In this document: positions 9,420 through 18,764 of the stretch, one piece after another
Layout of the letters: each line of letters opens with the position of its first letter
Numbering within the stretch: the first letter of the stretch is position 1
Assembly (NCBI GenBank): GCA_946480085.1
Contig: CAMLHZ010000015.1
Span: forward strand, 4,433-68,432
Length of the DNA: 64,000 bases
DNA from: an uncultured Flavobacteriales bacterium
GTDB lineage: Bacteria > Bacteroidota > Bacteroidia > Flavobacteriales > Crocinitomicaceae
Direction: 5' to 3'
Position numbers and translations under genes: made by a program
The notes under the pieces: generated by a model
Database searches by the model: none
What the model was told of the DNA's origin: nothing
The model's input: only the letters and a program-made list of their open reading frames with translations

Positions 9420-10376
9420 TCAGGTGCTGGAATCTTCCAATAATTTTTCAAGCTTCACTAGCGCCTTCTCAATAGAAACACCTTTTCCAAGAACTCCCTT
9501 CCACAAATCTCCTTTCTTCTCCAAGCGTTCATGAATGGTGAAAATGGTAAACGCCTTCGGATCCAATTTCTCATTCACCTGATCCCATTCCAACGGCGTG
9601 GAAACCGTTGCCCCGGGTTTAGGGCGAACACTGTATGCTGCCGCGATGGTTTGTCCTTTTCTGTTCTGAAGAAAGTCGATGTAAATCTTATCTGAACGTT
9701 TTGAAACTGAACGTTCAATGCTTGTGATGCGTGGAAGTTGCTTTTGAACAACTGTTGCAAGTGATTCACCAAAACGTTTGATTTCGTCGTAGGTGTACTT
9801 TTTATTTAACGGAATATAAATATGTAATCCAGTTGCTCCACTTGTCTTGCAATAGGTTTCTATTCCAACTTCTTCGCAAATTTCACGGATTTTCAATGCG
9901 GTTACCACCACTTCCTTGAAACCGATGTTTCCAGGATCCAAATCCATTATCATGTAATCCGGATGATCTGGTTCATCAACCGTACTGTGCCAGGGATTGA
10001 TTTCTATACACCCCAGATTTGCCATATAAATCAATGTTGCCTCATTGTCACAAATCAGATAATCCAAGTATTCATCATTCGATTTTGAATAGATTTTCTC
10101 TGTTCTTGTCCACTCCGGAACCTGGTTTACATCCATATCCTTGTGGTAAAACCCCGGCTGACTAATTCCTGCCGGGTGCCGATTCAAAGATTCAGGTCGA
10201 TTCTTTAGATAAGGAATCAGAATCTTGCTGATGCTTCTATAATAATCAATGATTTCTCCTTTGGTAATTTCATGACCTAAAGCTGATGGGAAATAAACCT
10301 TATTCAGGTTGGTTATCTTCAACTGTTTTCCATTGATTATAATCTCCTGGTCGTTCTCTTCAATCATTGCTTTCAT
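9420..10376 (-). CDS. ligD: LigD polymerase/primase domain as a separate gene
   Basis: From the ATG at 10376 the product has 318 residues and is the archaeo-eukaryotic primase-type polymerase module of LigD: LTNLNKVYFP-like entry (KITNLNKVYFP), NRHPAGISQPGFYHKD, then the catalytic DYMIMDLDPGN, KTSGATGLHIYIP and SVRPKPGATVSTPLEW. LigD fills and ligates double-strand breaks with Ku in non-homologous end joining. The frame is open up to 10475, but that part is antisense-free overlap with the ligase gene; ATGs at 10400 and 10376 are the sensible starts. The ligase gene ends at 10387 in a different frame, so the usual single chain (phosphoesterase-ligase-polymerase order) is here two genes. No Ku gene is in the window. 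Confidence 0.88.
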   Translation of the reverse strand: MKAMIEENDQEIIINGKQLKITNLNKVYFPSALGHEITKGEIIDYYRSISKILIPYLKNRPESLNRHPAGISQPGFYHKDMDVNQVPEWTRTEKIYSKSNDEYLDYLICDNEATLIYMANLGCIEINPWHSTVDEPDHPDYMIMDLDPGNIGFKEVVVTALKIREICEEVGIETYCKTSGATGLHIYIPLNKKYTYDEIKRFGESLATVVQKQLPRITSIERSVSKRSDKIYIDFLQNRKGQTIAAAYSVRPKPGATVSTPLEWDQVNEKLDPKAFTIFTIHERLEKKGDLWKGVLGKGVSIEKALVKLEKLLEDSST

Positions 10377-10386
10377 AATTGTGTGC

Positions 10387-12021
10387 TTAATTGTCCTCAT
10401 CTGGTTTCGTGTCATTTCCTTTAATGACTTCAGACTCTTCTTTATCATTGCGCAATCCCATGAAAACGGGGTCACGGAGATGTCTTTGTGCTGTCCAGTT
10501 CAGAAACTGCACGTTACAAACCAGTTTTGACTTAATCCAGGTTGGCTCACCGTTTTCTGTGGTTATTTTTGGAACAGCAGAAAAGGGGCATTTAGTTGTT
10601 TTCAGCTTTTGAAATTGAGTAAACAACTGTTCTAAAGTAGCTTCAGAAAAACCAGTTCCACAAGTTCCAATATATACCAGTTTTCTCTTGTCGTGAATTC
10701 CTAAAATCAAGGCTCCAAAGAACTTACGCCCTTTTGGAGGCATTGTAAATCCACAAATCACTGCTTCGGTTGATTTATGGTTCTTGATTTTCAGCCATAA
10801 ATCGGTGCGAATACCCGGGAAATACTTGCTATTCATTTCTTTTTCAATGACTCCCTCGAAGCCCATTTTTGTCAATTGCTTCATTAACTCTTTCCCTTCT
10901 TCCTGAATGATACAAGAAGTTTTAACATTGAGAAGCTTCACTTTCGCAAAAACACCTTCCAGTAATTCTCTTCGCAGCAGAAACGGGAGTTGAGTGATCA
11001 CATGTCCGTTCAGGTACAACAGATCGAAAACATAATAGCGCGGTTTGCCTTTGCCAGTGGTCAAATAATTTTGAAGTAGTTGAAAATTGCTTGTTCCATC
11101 TCCACCTTCAATCACAATTTCACCATCCAGAATCAGTTCATCATCAAAATGCCCTAGTTCTGATATAAGCTGGAGGTATTTCGCGTTAAACGAATTCCCA
11201 TTTCTTGAAACCATTTCTATCTTCGACTCTCCAATGCTTTTGATTTTGGTTATCGCTCGATATCCATCGTATTTTGGCTCGTACATCCAATCCGGATCAT
11301 CTTTCAGAACTGTGGCAGCAGTGGCTAGCATTGGCTTTTTCAACTTATTCCATGCGCTTTCAATCTCTACTTTCTGACTGGAACCTTCGCTGCTGTCTTT
11401 TTTGGATTTCTTTTTAGGGGCCTTCTTCACGTCTTCGGGTGCAGGAGAACTAGTTGCAACGGTTTTAATTTTTAGTGATTTTTTCACGGGATCGATGGAA
11501 GAGATATCATAACTTTCCAACGCATGTTTATCCTCTTTCTTTATCAACAGCCAGTTTTTATCTGTTCCATCATTCATGAGTACCAAGGCAAAAGCTCCTT
11601 TGAGCTGTATTCCACTCAACTCAAACTTTAAATCGCCTTTACGATACTGGCGCAACAATAACTTTTCGTCCGTTAGTTTGTCGTTTGGCTCAAGAGGTTT
11701 ATAGGTTCCCCTGTCCCAGATATCAACAATACCGGCACCATAATTTCCTTCTGGAATTTCACCAAAGAATTTAGCATATGCCAACGGATGATCTTCCACT
11801 TGCACAGCCAATCTTCTTTCTCCAAAAACCATTGAAGGACCTTTAGGAACCGACCAACTTTTCAGAACTCCGTCCATTTCCAAACGGAAATCGTAATGCA
11901 AATTGGTCGCATCATGTCGTTGAACCACAAATATGAGTTTATTGGACGACGACTCTTTTTCTCCATTTGGTTCTGGAGTTTGTTCGAAGTTTCTTTTTTT
12001 TCTGTAGAGACTGAGTGTCAT
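10387..12021 (-). CDS. ligD: LigD 3'-phosphoesterase and ATP-dependent DNA ligase domains
   Basis: 544 residues. Residues about 28-165 are the LigD phosphoesterase with RHDATNLHYDFRLE (metal ligands H36, H42, D44). A Lys/Ser-rich linker (about 195-218) leads to the ligase: MLATAA, then EPKYDGYR with the nucleotidyl Lys at 250, ISRNG-equivalent MVSRNG, DGEIV, and GVIEKEMNSKY. The OB fold follows and ends with HLRDPVFMGLRNDK. After that comes a 15-residue tail and a stop, where full-length enzymes would run into the polymerase module. The polymerase follows at once in another frame. Repairs breaks in stationary phase or after drying in species where it was studied. Confidence 0.9.
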   Translation of the reverse strand: MTLSLYRKKRNFEQTPEPNGEKESSSNKLIFVVQRHDATNLHYDFRLEMDGVLKSWSVPKGPSMVFGERRLAVQVEDHPLAYAKFFGEIPEGNYGAGIVDIWDRGTYKPLEPNDKLTDEKLLLRQYRKGDLKFELSGIQLKGAFALVLMNDGTDKNWLLIKKEDKHALESYDISSIDPVKKSLKIKTVATSSPAPEDVKKAPKKKSKKDSSEGSSQKVEIESAWNKLKKPMLATAATVLKDDPDWMYEPKYDGYRAITKIKSIGESKIEMVSRNGNSFNAKYLQLISELGHFDDELILDGEIVIEGGDGTSNFQLLQNYLTTGKGKPRYYVFDLLYLNGHVITQLPFLLRRELLEGVFAKVKLLNVKTSCIIQEEGKELMKQLTKMGFEGVIEKEMNSKYFPGIRTDLWLKIKNHKSTEAVICGFTMPPKGRKFFGALILGIHDKRKLVYIGTCGTGFSEATLEQLFTQFQKLKTTKCPFSAVPKITTENGEPTWIKSKLVCNVQFLNWTAQRHLRDPVFMGLRNDKEESEVIKGNDTKPDEDN

Positions 12022-12166
12022 GATTAAAATACTTTAGTAAACCATTTGTGAAGTGAACTCGCTTTGAGTTACTCCAAAACATCCTTGGATTTGCCGAAAA
12101 CAAACCTCAAGCTTGGCATTTTCGCTCTTAACCTTTCGCCTTGGCCTTTATTCGTTTTTATTTTTT

Positions 12167-13066
12167 TTATTGAAGTATACTTCCTGAATGATAGATCTCC
12201 ACGCATAACTCTCCAGACGCATCAATACTTGCGCGGTGCATGCGGTCACAATTAAATGAAAAAGCCACATTCCCATTTCTATCAACACTCACCACTCCCA
12301 CATCACCTGGAATTACCCTTTCGGTATTGTTCACAATGAAATTGCATGCTTCCTGAAGTGTCATTTCAGTCAATTCCATTAACAAGGCCACTTTATGAGC
12401 AATAACATTCGTAATGATCACCTCACCATCACCAGTGCACGATGAAGCACACACATCATCGGCATAACATCCAGCTCCGATCATACAACTGTCTCCCACT
12501 CTGCCCGGTAAACTGTTACTAATACCACCAGTTGACGTTGCCGAAGCCAATCTTCCAGCGGAATCGAGGGCTACACAACCTACGGTTCCGTGACCGTAAC
12601 TTTTCTCTTCATTCAAATCGTCAATTTGTCGCTGCACGATGAAATAATCATCAGGCATCAGCTCCATTCCACATTCCTCCGCGAATATTAAAGCCCCGTA
12701 TCCGCCTAAGTGAACATGTTGACCTTGTTCCATGATCTTTTTAGCTAGTGAAATGGGATTTTTCACCTTCTTAACAATAGATACCGCACCAGCCGTTCGA
12801 AGACTACCATCCATGATTGAAGCATCCATTTCCACTTCTCCATGCGAATTAAGAGCTGCTCCCTTTCCGGCATTAAACAGCGGATTGTCTTCCAGTAAAC
12901 GGACTGTTTCCTCTACAGCATCAATTGCAGAGGTTCCGTTACTTAATAACTGATAACCATACTGAATGGCCGTTTTCAGTCCTTCCTTGTAAGCTTCATA
13001 ATTCTCTTCTATGAACTTACTATTTTGTCCAGCGCCACCGTGAATGGCAATTGCAAACTTACTCAT
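12167..13066 (-). CDS. iaaA: Isoaspartyl peptidase / plant-type L-asparaginase
   Basis: 299 residues of the Ntn-hydrolase asparaginase-2 family: N-terminal AIAIHGGAG, NPLFNAGKGAALN, then GHGTVGCVALD with the autoprocessing nucleophile Thr161, followed by GGISNSLPGRVGDSCMIGAG. The enzyme cuts itself before Thr161 into two chains and hydrolyses beta-Asp-X dipeptides. Its start overlaps the end of cyanophycinase by 8 bp, so here it most likely splits the beta-Asp-Arg dipeptides that cyanophycinase releases, giving Asp and Arg. Confidence 0.93.
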   Translation of the reverse strand: MSKFAIAIHGGAGQNSKFIEENYEAYKEGLKTAIQYGYQLLSNGTSAIDAVEETVRLLEDNPLFNAGKGAALNSHGEVEMDASIMDGSLRTAGAVSIVKKVKNPISLAKKIMEQGQHVHLGGYGALIFAEECGMELMPDDYFIVQRQIDDLNEEKSYGHGTVGCVALDSAGRLASATSTGGISNSLPGRVGDSCMIGAGCYADDVCASSCTGDGEVIITNVIAHKVALLMELTEMTLQEACNFIVNNTERVIPGDVGVVSVDRNGNVAFSFNCDRMHRASIDASGELCVEIYHSGSILQ

Positions 13067-13922
13067 CGTCTGTTTTTATATTGGTGTAACTCAATTTGCA
13101 GGTATGAATGTTGAATTCGCAATTTCTTACCAATAAATGAACGTGCAGGTTATCCACGTAAATAGGTGCACCTTTCTGCACATTACTCATATTGGTTTGT
13201 TCAATGTAACGTCCATCAATAATCACCACCATACCTGAACCCAAACATTGTGCTTTTCGACCTTTGCGAATCAGTAAGGCGGTGTCTTCCCCCAATCCAA
13301 TTCCCAATTGACCAGAATTCGTGATCACGGCATGTGCCAATCTCCCGAAACGTCCGCGTTTGATGAAATGTGTATCTATGATACATTCTTCCATTATTCC
13401 AAGTCCAGAACTGATACGCAAATCGTAATCGATCAATGCTTCCTGCTTTCCGCCTTTTTGAATCATCAGTTTCGACATGGCCATTGCACCAGCACTTGTG
13501 CCTGCAACTGTAAATTTCGAGATGGTTTTGTACCTTTTCATTATTGCCTCAGCAATTGGTGTCCCACCAATAATTGTTGTAATCTTAAACTGATCGCCAC
13601 CAGAAAACATCACCGTGTCACATTTGTTTATCCGTTCTATGTACTCTTCATTTTTTGCATCCGCAATGCTACGGATATCCATAAACCCAACGTTAGTATA
13701 TCCAACCCTACCAAAGGCTTTTTCATAGATTGCCCTCATTTCATCTGGATAGCCGCTTGCCGTGGTAATGACTTCAATACGCGAATCCATTGCCTTGGAC
13801 GAAACCAGTTTCTTCAAGATCTCCAAAGCCACAAACTGCGTATTGTGTGCAGCAATGGGAACCTTATTTTCACCTTTGTCTTCTGCACCACCAATTAAAA
13901 GAAGTCTGCCTTTTGGTAACAT
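13059..13922 (-). CDS. cphB: Cyanophycinase
   Basis: 287 residues of the S51 serine peptidase family. It opens with GRLLLIGGAEDKGEN, has FSGGDQFKI (residues about 107-114) and the nucleophile elbow GTSAGAM with Ser143. Cyanophycinase is an exo-peptidase that cuts cyanophycin to beta-Asp-Arg. It lies 10 bp after the stop of cphA and overlaps the isoaspartyl peptidase gene, forming a tight three-gene operon. No signal peptide: intracellular. Confidence 0.93.
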   Translation of the reverse strand: MLPKGRLLLIGGAEDKGENKVPIAAHNTQFVALEILKKLVSSKAMDSRIEVITTASGYPDEMRAIYEKAFGRVGYTNVGFMDIRSIADAKNEEYIERINKCDTVMFSGGDQFKITTIIGGTPIAEAIMKRYKTISKFTVAGTSAGAMAMSKLMIQKGGKQEALIDYDLRISSGLGIMEECIIDTHFIKRGRFGRLAHAVITNSGQLGIGLGEDTALLIRKGRKAQCLGSGMVVIIDGRYIEQTNMSNVQKGAPIYVDNLHVHLLVRNCEFNIHTCKLSYTNIKTDDE

Positions 13923-13932
13923 AACAAATTGT

Positions 13933-16563
13933 TTAAGAAACCTTGGATATCGAGTAGAATTGCTTTTCCTGAAGTTTTTTCACCAGTTCAATGGAATGTT
14001 TCACATGATCTGCACAAACAAAGATGAATGCCCCAAGACTTGCGTTTCTCACAGCTGTTTCAAGAGCTAGCGCCTCATCTGAAATAACCAGTACCGATTT
14101 ATTTGCATCAACAGCTGCAATTCCTTCTTTCAACAATTGTGTTAGTTCGTCTTTTGACCTTCCGCGGTTGTCTATATCGTGTCGAATAATGACCTCATCA
14201 AAAATCTCAGCAGCATATCGTCCAACATTGCGAATGTCTTCATCTTTTCTATCTCCCGTAGCTCCAATGATACAGATCTTGGAATGAGACTCCACTTTCT
14301 CCATGAATTTTTGAATCCCGCTGAAACCAGAGGCATTATGCGCATAATCCAGCATCAAACTACAATGTGCAAACTCAAAAAGATTCATTCTTCCCGGGGT
14401 CATTTCGGGTGATGGAATAAACGATGTCAAGGCATATCGAATGGCTTCCACTTTAAAACCAGAGACAATTCCAGCAGCAATGGCAGGTAAGACATTTGCA
14501 ATCATAAACTCTGCTTTTCCCCCAAGCGTTATCGGCACTTTGTTTACAGCTAAAATCCGAATAGCCGATTCACCTTGTTTCACCACAAAGAAATCCTCTT
14601 GCACAAAAACAGCGGTTTCACCACTCTTGCAATGTTCAATGATTCTTGCATTGTTTTCAGACAAGCTAAACAGGATCACTTTACATGACAAATCCGTTCG
14701 CATTCCATAGACCAAATCGTCATCAGCATTCAATATGGCATAACCATTCCGCATGGTACTTCTCGCAACCACTTCCTTCACTTTGGCGAAATCCTCGAGT
14801 GTATGAATTCCATTTAATCCCAGATGATCTTCTGTCACATTTGTGACAATACTTATGTTGCACTCATCAAAAGCCAACCCAGAACGCAGAATTCCTCCAC
14901 GGGCACATTCAAGAACGGCATAATCAACCATTGGATCGGCAAGAATGGTTTTAGCACTTTGCGGTCCGCTACAATCTCCTTCCTTGATGATCTGGCCATT
15001 GATATATATTCCTTCTGTAGTCGTGTACCCAACGTTCTTCCCGGAATTACCAGCCATGTGAGCAATCAATCGCGTAGTCGTTGTTTTGCCATTGGTTCCA
15101 GTTACCGCCACTATTGGAATTCTCCCATTCGCTTTCCCCGGAAACAACATATCGACAACAGGTTCTGCAACGTTTCGCGAAATTCCATTTGAAGGATGCG
15201 TATGCATTCTGAAACCTGGTCCCGCATTCACTTCAATCACAGCGCCGTTTTCGTTTTGAAGGGGACGTGAAATATCCTTCGCCATAATGTCAATTCCACA
15301 AACATCCAATTGAAAAATGCGGGCAATTCGCTCTGCCATAAACACATTATAAGGATGAACAAGATCGGTCACGTCAGTAGAAGTCCCGCCAGTAGAAAGA
15401 TTGGCCGTTCTTTTCAGTAGTACTTCTTTTCCATGCGGTAAAATATCGTCCAAACTCCACCCCGATTCCTTTAAAAGGCGTTTGGTATGCGTATCAAGTT
15501 GAATAGCCGTCAATATTTTTTCATGCCCCTTCCCTCTGTTGGGGTTCCGGTTTGTCATCTCGATCAACTCCCTAATACTTGCTCTTCCGTTACCTATTAC
15601 CGAAGCCGGTGAACGCTTTGCTGCGGCTACCAATTTGTAGTTGACGACCAAAAAACGGTAATCCGCACCTTCGATGTACTGCTCAAGAATAATGTTATCC
15701 GAAATTTCCCAAGCTTGCTTTGCGGCTTTGAACACTGCTTTTTCATTCGATATGTTTACCGTTATCCCACGACCATGATTTCCATCTGTGGGTTTGATGA
15801 CCCAGGGCGCTGGAATTTCATTCATTGCATCTTCCAGCTCTGACAATTCACTGATTATTTTCCCCTGAGGAACGGAAACACCCACTTCCATTAACTTGTT
15901 CTTCGTATACCATTTACAGTCTGCGGCTTCTACTGCAAGATTACTGGTAGACCCCATAACCGTTGCACGGAACAATTGTTGATTGCTTCCATACCCAAGC
16001 ATGTAAAGCGAGTCTTCATCCATTCGTGTAACCGGAATATTTCTTCGTTTAGCCTCATCTAAAATGGAAGCTGTGCTTGGTCCCGGAGCTTCATTACACC
16101 AAATTTCCTCCAGTGCTTCAATGATAGGTTGAAGATTGACTGATTTTTTCTGAGCAATTGCCTCTACAAAACGCACGGCAGCTCTGGCGGCATAAATACC
16201 TGCATTTTCAGACAAATAAGAGAATACTACATTGTAAACACCAACTTCCGGTGTTGATCGTGTTCTCCCAAAACCACAGTCCATTCCAGCCAAGGTCTGC
16301 ATTTCGAGTGCAACATGTTCAATAACATGTCCAAGCCAGGTTCCTTCACGCATTCTTTCACAAAAACCACCTTCTGTACCTTCCGAACATCTGTGTTCGT
16401 AAAGGGATGGTATGGCTTTCATTATTCTTTCATAAAACTGAGGAATCTTGTTGGTTGGAAGTGTTTCATACTTACCGATATCCAACTTCATAACAATCAG
16501 GTTCTTCCTGTAGTTCGACCAGTAATTTGGTCCACGCATTACTTGTATATTCTTAATCTCCAT
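13933..16563 (-). CDS. cphA: Cyanophycin synthetase
   Basis: From the ATG at 16563 the product has 876 residues, normal for CphA; a longer frame to 16626 adds 21 residues unlike the family. The N-terminal domain has GTWLGHVIEHVALEMQ with H79 and E82, where a hydrolytic site that makes primers has been described for CphA. An ATP-grasp domain follows (about 215-475; PWVIKPTDGNHGRGITVN, VIEVNAGPGFRMH) that adds Asp, then a Mur-ligase-like domain with P-loop VTGTNGKTTTT (487-497) and DYAHNASG that adds Arg. It makes the multi-L-arginyl-poly-Asp nitrogen store. First gene of the cphA-cphB-iaaA operon. Confidence 0.94.
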   Translation of the reverse strand: MEIKNIQVMRGPNYWSNYRKNLIVMKLDIGKYETLPTNKIPQFYERIMKAIPSLYEHRCSEGTEGGFCERMREGTWLGHVIEHVALEMQTLAGMDCGFGRTRSTPEVGVYNVVFSYLSENAGIYAARAAVRFVEAIAQKKSVNLQPIIEALEEIWCNEAPGPSTASILDEAKRRNIPVTRMDEDSLYMLGYGSNQQLFRATVMGSTSNLAVEAADCKWYTKNKLMEVGVSVPQGKIISELSELEDAMNEIPAPWVIKPTDGNHGRGITVNISNEKAVFKAAKQAWEISDNIILEQYIEGADYRFLVVNYKLVAAAKRSPASVIGNGRASIRELIEMTNRNPNRGKGHEKILTAIQLDTHTKRLLKESGWSLDDILPHGKEVLLKRTANLSTGGTSTDVTDLVHPYNVFMAERIARIFQLDVCGIDIMAKDISRPLQNENGAVIEVNAGPGFRMHTHPSNGISRNVAEPVVDMLFPGKANGRIPIVAVTGTNGKTTTTRLIAHMAGNSGKNVGYTTTEGIYINGQIIKEGDCSGPQSAKTILADPMVDYAVLECARGGILRSGLAFDECNISIVTNVTEDHLGLNGIHTLEDFAKVKEVVARSTMRNGYAILNADDDLVYGMRTDLSCKVILFSLSENNARIIEHCKSGETAVFVQEDFFVVKQGESAIRILAVNKVPITLGGKAEFMIANVLPAIAAGIVSGFKVEAIRYALTSFIPSPEMTPGRMNLFEFAHCSLMLDYAHNASGFSGIQKFMEKVESHSKICIIGATGDRKDEDIRNVGRYAAEIFDEVIIRHDIDNRGRSKDELTQLLKEGIAAVDANKSVLVISDEALALETAVRNASLGAFIFVCADHVKHSIELVKKLQEKQFYSISKVS

Positions 16564-16954
16564 GATATATTGTTTTATCCGCGTTTGGAATTCAGATACC
16601 ACTATAGAAATCTTGAAAAATGTCAATTAGTGAATACCTTATCACAATCCGAATCTGCTGCAGTTACAAACCAGAAAACGCAGTCAACCAAATTTAGGAC
16701 AGAGCTGAATTTCGTGTCTTACAGATTTTTTCTGCCGACTTGTATAAATCTTACAATTGTGAAAAATTAGGATTTAACAGCAATTGCTCTTATCAGTTTA
16801 AAAGCAGGTGTTTAGACTGTACAACTGGGAATACTACAAATTTTACGAAAGAATATATAACACGCTTTTTTCGAAACCGCTGCAAATTTACCTCACGATA
16901 AATGGCAATTTTCACTAGTGCCGTGGAAGTAATAACCATTAAAAAAAAGTTAAC
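16564..16954. other. Divergent intergenic region between cphA and the DUF4142 gene
   Basis: About 390 bp that must carry the cphA promoter (minus) and the DUF4142 promoter (plus). I find no exact TAnnTTTG box close to either start and no operator-like palindrome. Confidence 0.6.
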
Positions 16955-17548
16955 ATGAAAAATCTAAGAAAACAAACAAAGCGCATTACCTATTTGGCAG
17001 TTGCAAGTATGGGTATATTCATTTTCGCATCATGTGATAATGGAAACGAAGGTGATACTAAGGAAGTAGCAGAAGAGCAAAACGAAGACCGTATCGATGA
17101 GAAAAAATCAGAGAAAGATGCGGAGTTTCTTGTAGATGCCGCTTCTATCAATTTAGAGGAAATCAAATTGGGGGAACTTGCTCAGCAAAAAGGAACCTCC
17201 AACGATGTAAAAGACCTTGGTAAAATGATGGTTAAAGCGCATTCATCAGCACAAACTGATTTGAAAGGCTTGGCTGCGAAAAAATCGATTACCATTCCTT
17301 CAGGAATAACTAAAGAAGGGCAGGAAGCCTGGGATAAGTTGAACGATGAGGAAGGAGCTGATTTCAATAAGGAATACTGTGAAATGATGGTAAAAGGTCA
17401 TAAGAATGCCATTAACCGATTTGAATGGGCGGCTTCGAATGCAACAGATCCTGATATTCGCGACTGGGCTTCATCTATGCTTCCGGCATTGAATGAGCAT
17501 CTTGAGCACTCCAACACGTGCTTGGAAAAATGTAAAGCCGCAAAATAG
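16955..17548 (+). CDS. DUF4142 lipoprotein
   Basis: 197 residues with a lipoprotein signal (MGIFIFASCDNG, lipid on Cys about 27), an acidic Glu/Asp/Lys linker, then the DUF4142 helical bundle: EFLVDAASINLEEIKLGELA, KDLGKMMVKAHSSAQTDLKG and FNKEYCEMMVKGHKNAINRF. The family has ferritin-like geometry and is common in bacteria facing drying or oxidative stress; its activity is unknown. Followed at 120 bp by another helical-bundle gene. Confidence 0.88.
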   Translation: MKNLRKQTKRITYLAVASMGIFIFASCDNGNEGDTKEVAEEQNEDRIDEKKSEKDAEFLVDAASINLEEIKLGELAQQKGTSNDVKDLGKMMVKAHSSAQTDLKGLAAKKSITIPSGITKEGQEAWDKLNDEEGADFNKEYCEMMVKGHKNAINRFEWAASNATDPDIRDWASSMLPALNEHLEHSNTCLEKCKAAK

Positions 17549-17670
17549 ATTTTCAAATCTCTTTACGACTGACAGTGAATTAACGAAGCAGAAAGTTATG
17601 TTAAGTACTTCTGTTAAGCCGAATACCTTCAACTAAATCGGAATGAATTTTTAATAAAAAAACAAGCAAA

Positions 17671-18153
17671 ATGGAAACAAAGAATAATGAGGTAAACAAA
17701 GAGGCTATTGACAGTTTGAACAATTTAATTCAAATCAATAATGATCGCATTCAAGGATACCTTACTGCTTCAAAAGAAACGGATGAGCAAGATTTAAAAA
17801 ACACATTCTCGGATTTGATGCAGACAAGTCAGGAATGTAGAAGACAGCTTACAGAAGAGGTCCTTAAACTAGGAGGAACTCCGATTGAAGGAACGACAGT
17901 TTCAGGGAAATTCTACCGTGCCTGGATGGATGTGAAAGCTGCCTTAACAAGTAAAGATCGAAAAGCGATCCTTAACTCATGTGAATTCGGTGAAGACATT
18001 GCTGTAAAAACATATGAAGTGGAATTGGACAGTAATGTTTTAAATTCTGAATTAGGACACCTGGTTCGCGACCAACATCATAAAATCAAGTCAGGACATG
18101 ATCTTATCAAGCAGATGCGAGATAGAGCCAATGCTCCGAAGAACAGTTTGTAG
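17671..18153 (+). CDS. PA2169-type four-helix-bundle protein (DUF2383)
   Basis: 160 residues, all helical. DSLNNLIQINNDRIQGYLTA and TFSDLMQTSQECRRQLTEEV fit the DUF2383 four-helix bundle, a ferritin-like fold with no proven activity. Cytoplasmic. It follows the DUF4142 gene on the same strand and ends just before a strong terminator at 18181-18227. Confidence 0.87.
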   Translation: METKNNEVNKEAIDSLNNLIQINNDRIQGYLTASKETDEQDLKNTFSDLMQTSQECRRQLTEEVLKLGGTPIEGTTVSGKFYRAWMDVKAALTSKDRKAILNSCEFGEDIAVKTYEVELDSNVLNSELGHLVRDQHHKIKSGHDLIKQMRDRANAPKNSL

Positions 18154-18180
18154 CAGCTGATGTTCAACTTGATGTAGAAG

Positions 18181-18227
18181 AAGGCAAATGAACATTCCGC
18201 CAAGACGGATGGGCATTTGCCTTTTTT
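18181..18227 (+). terminator. Rho-independent terminator after the DUF2383 gene
   Basis: AAGGCAAATG (18181-18190) pairs with CATTTGCCTT (18214-18223), followed by TTTT. It lies where a longer start of the next gene (18188) would fall, which is why I place that start at 18257. Confidence 0.85.
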
Positions 18228-18256
18228 GTTGTCTTTATTTTCAACTATTCAGAACT

Positions 18257-18565
18257 ATGAAGTGGTATCATTATATCTCCTGCTTTCTAGCGGGACTTTT
18301 TATGGCCAATGCCATCCCACACCTTATTCATGGAATATCCGGAGAAGAGTTCCCTACTCCATTCGCCAGTCCGCCGGGTAAAGGGTTATCCAGTTCTCTG
18401 GTGAATGTGCTATGGGCGCTGTTCAATATTATTGTAGGGTATCTATTGTTTCGGGATGGACAGATTCGTCGTAAGAAAAAAATGGCGATTCTACTCTTTT
18501 TCGCGGGAATTGCCACCACAAGCATCCTGCTTAGCCAGGTCTTCATGAGTAGGACAATAATGTAG
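18257..18565 (+). CDS. Small membrane protein, unknown
   Basis: 102 residues from the ATG at 18257. Three hydrophobic segments: YHYISCFLAGLFMANAIPHL, VNVLWALFNIIVGYLLF and MAILLFFAGIATTSILL. The conserved-looking AIPHLIHGISGEEFPTPFA loop is reminiscent of small membrane proteins of unknown function in environmental bacteria. A start at 18188 would put the upstream terminator inside the gene. Function unknown. Confidence 0.7.
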   Translation: MKWYHYISCFLAGLFMANAIPHLIHGISGEEFPTPFASPPGKGLSSSLVNVLWALFNIIVGYLLFRDGQIRRKKKMAILLFFAGIATTSILLSQVFMSRTIM

Positions 18566-18703
18566 TTAAATCCTCCTTTCAGCGTCCGATCATTGAACGT
18601 ATGTTTTTCAACCTATAGAAATCAGACCAATGCTTCAAAACAACCTGATCAGACGAAAAAAGTGGTAAATGCTGTTCGGTTTCAAATTTCCGTATATGAC
18701 TAA

Positions 18704-18721
18704 AGGGGACTTTCGTCCCCT
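18704..18721 (-). terminator. Possible weak terminator between convergent genes
   Basis: AGGGGAC / GTCCCCT hairpin with a four-base loop, between the membrane protein (plus) and the DUF892 gene (minus). There is no long T-run on either side, so its role is uncertain. Confidence 0.4.
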
Positions 18722-18764
18722 CTTGCCATTACCTGCATTACACAGGTTCACCCACGTATCTTAA

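Noticed and set aside
10401..10475. Upstream extension of the LigD polymerase frame
   Set aside because: It lies wholly inside the ligase gene and its residues do not match the polymerase family; kept only as possible evidence for a frameshift.
13308..13898. Open frame of 196 codons on the plus strand
   Set aside because: Exact antisense of cyanophycinase; long only because of codon use on the real strand.
18188..18256. Longer N-terminus for the small membrane protein
   Set aside because: These bases form the terminator hairpin of the preceding gene.
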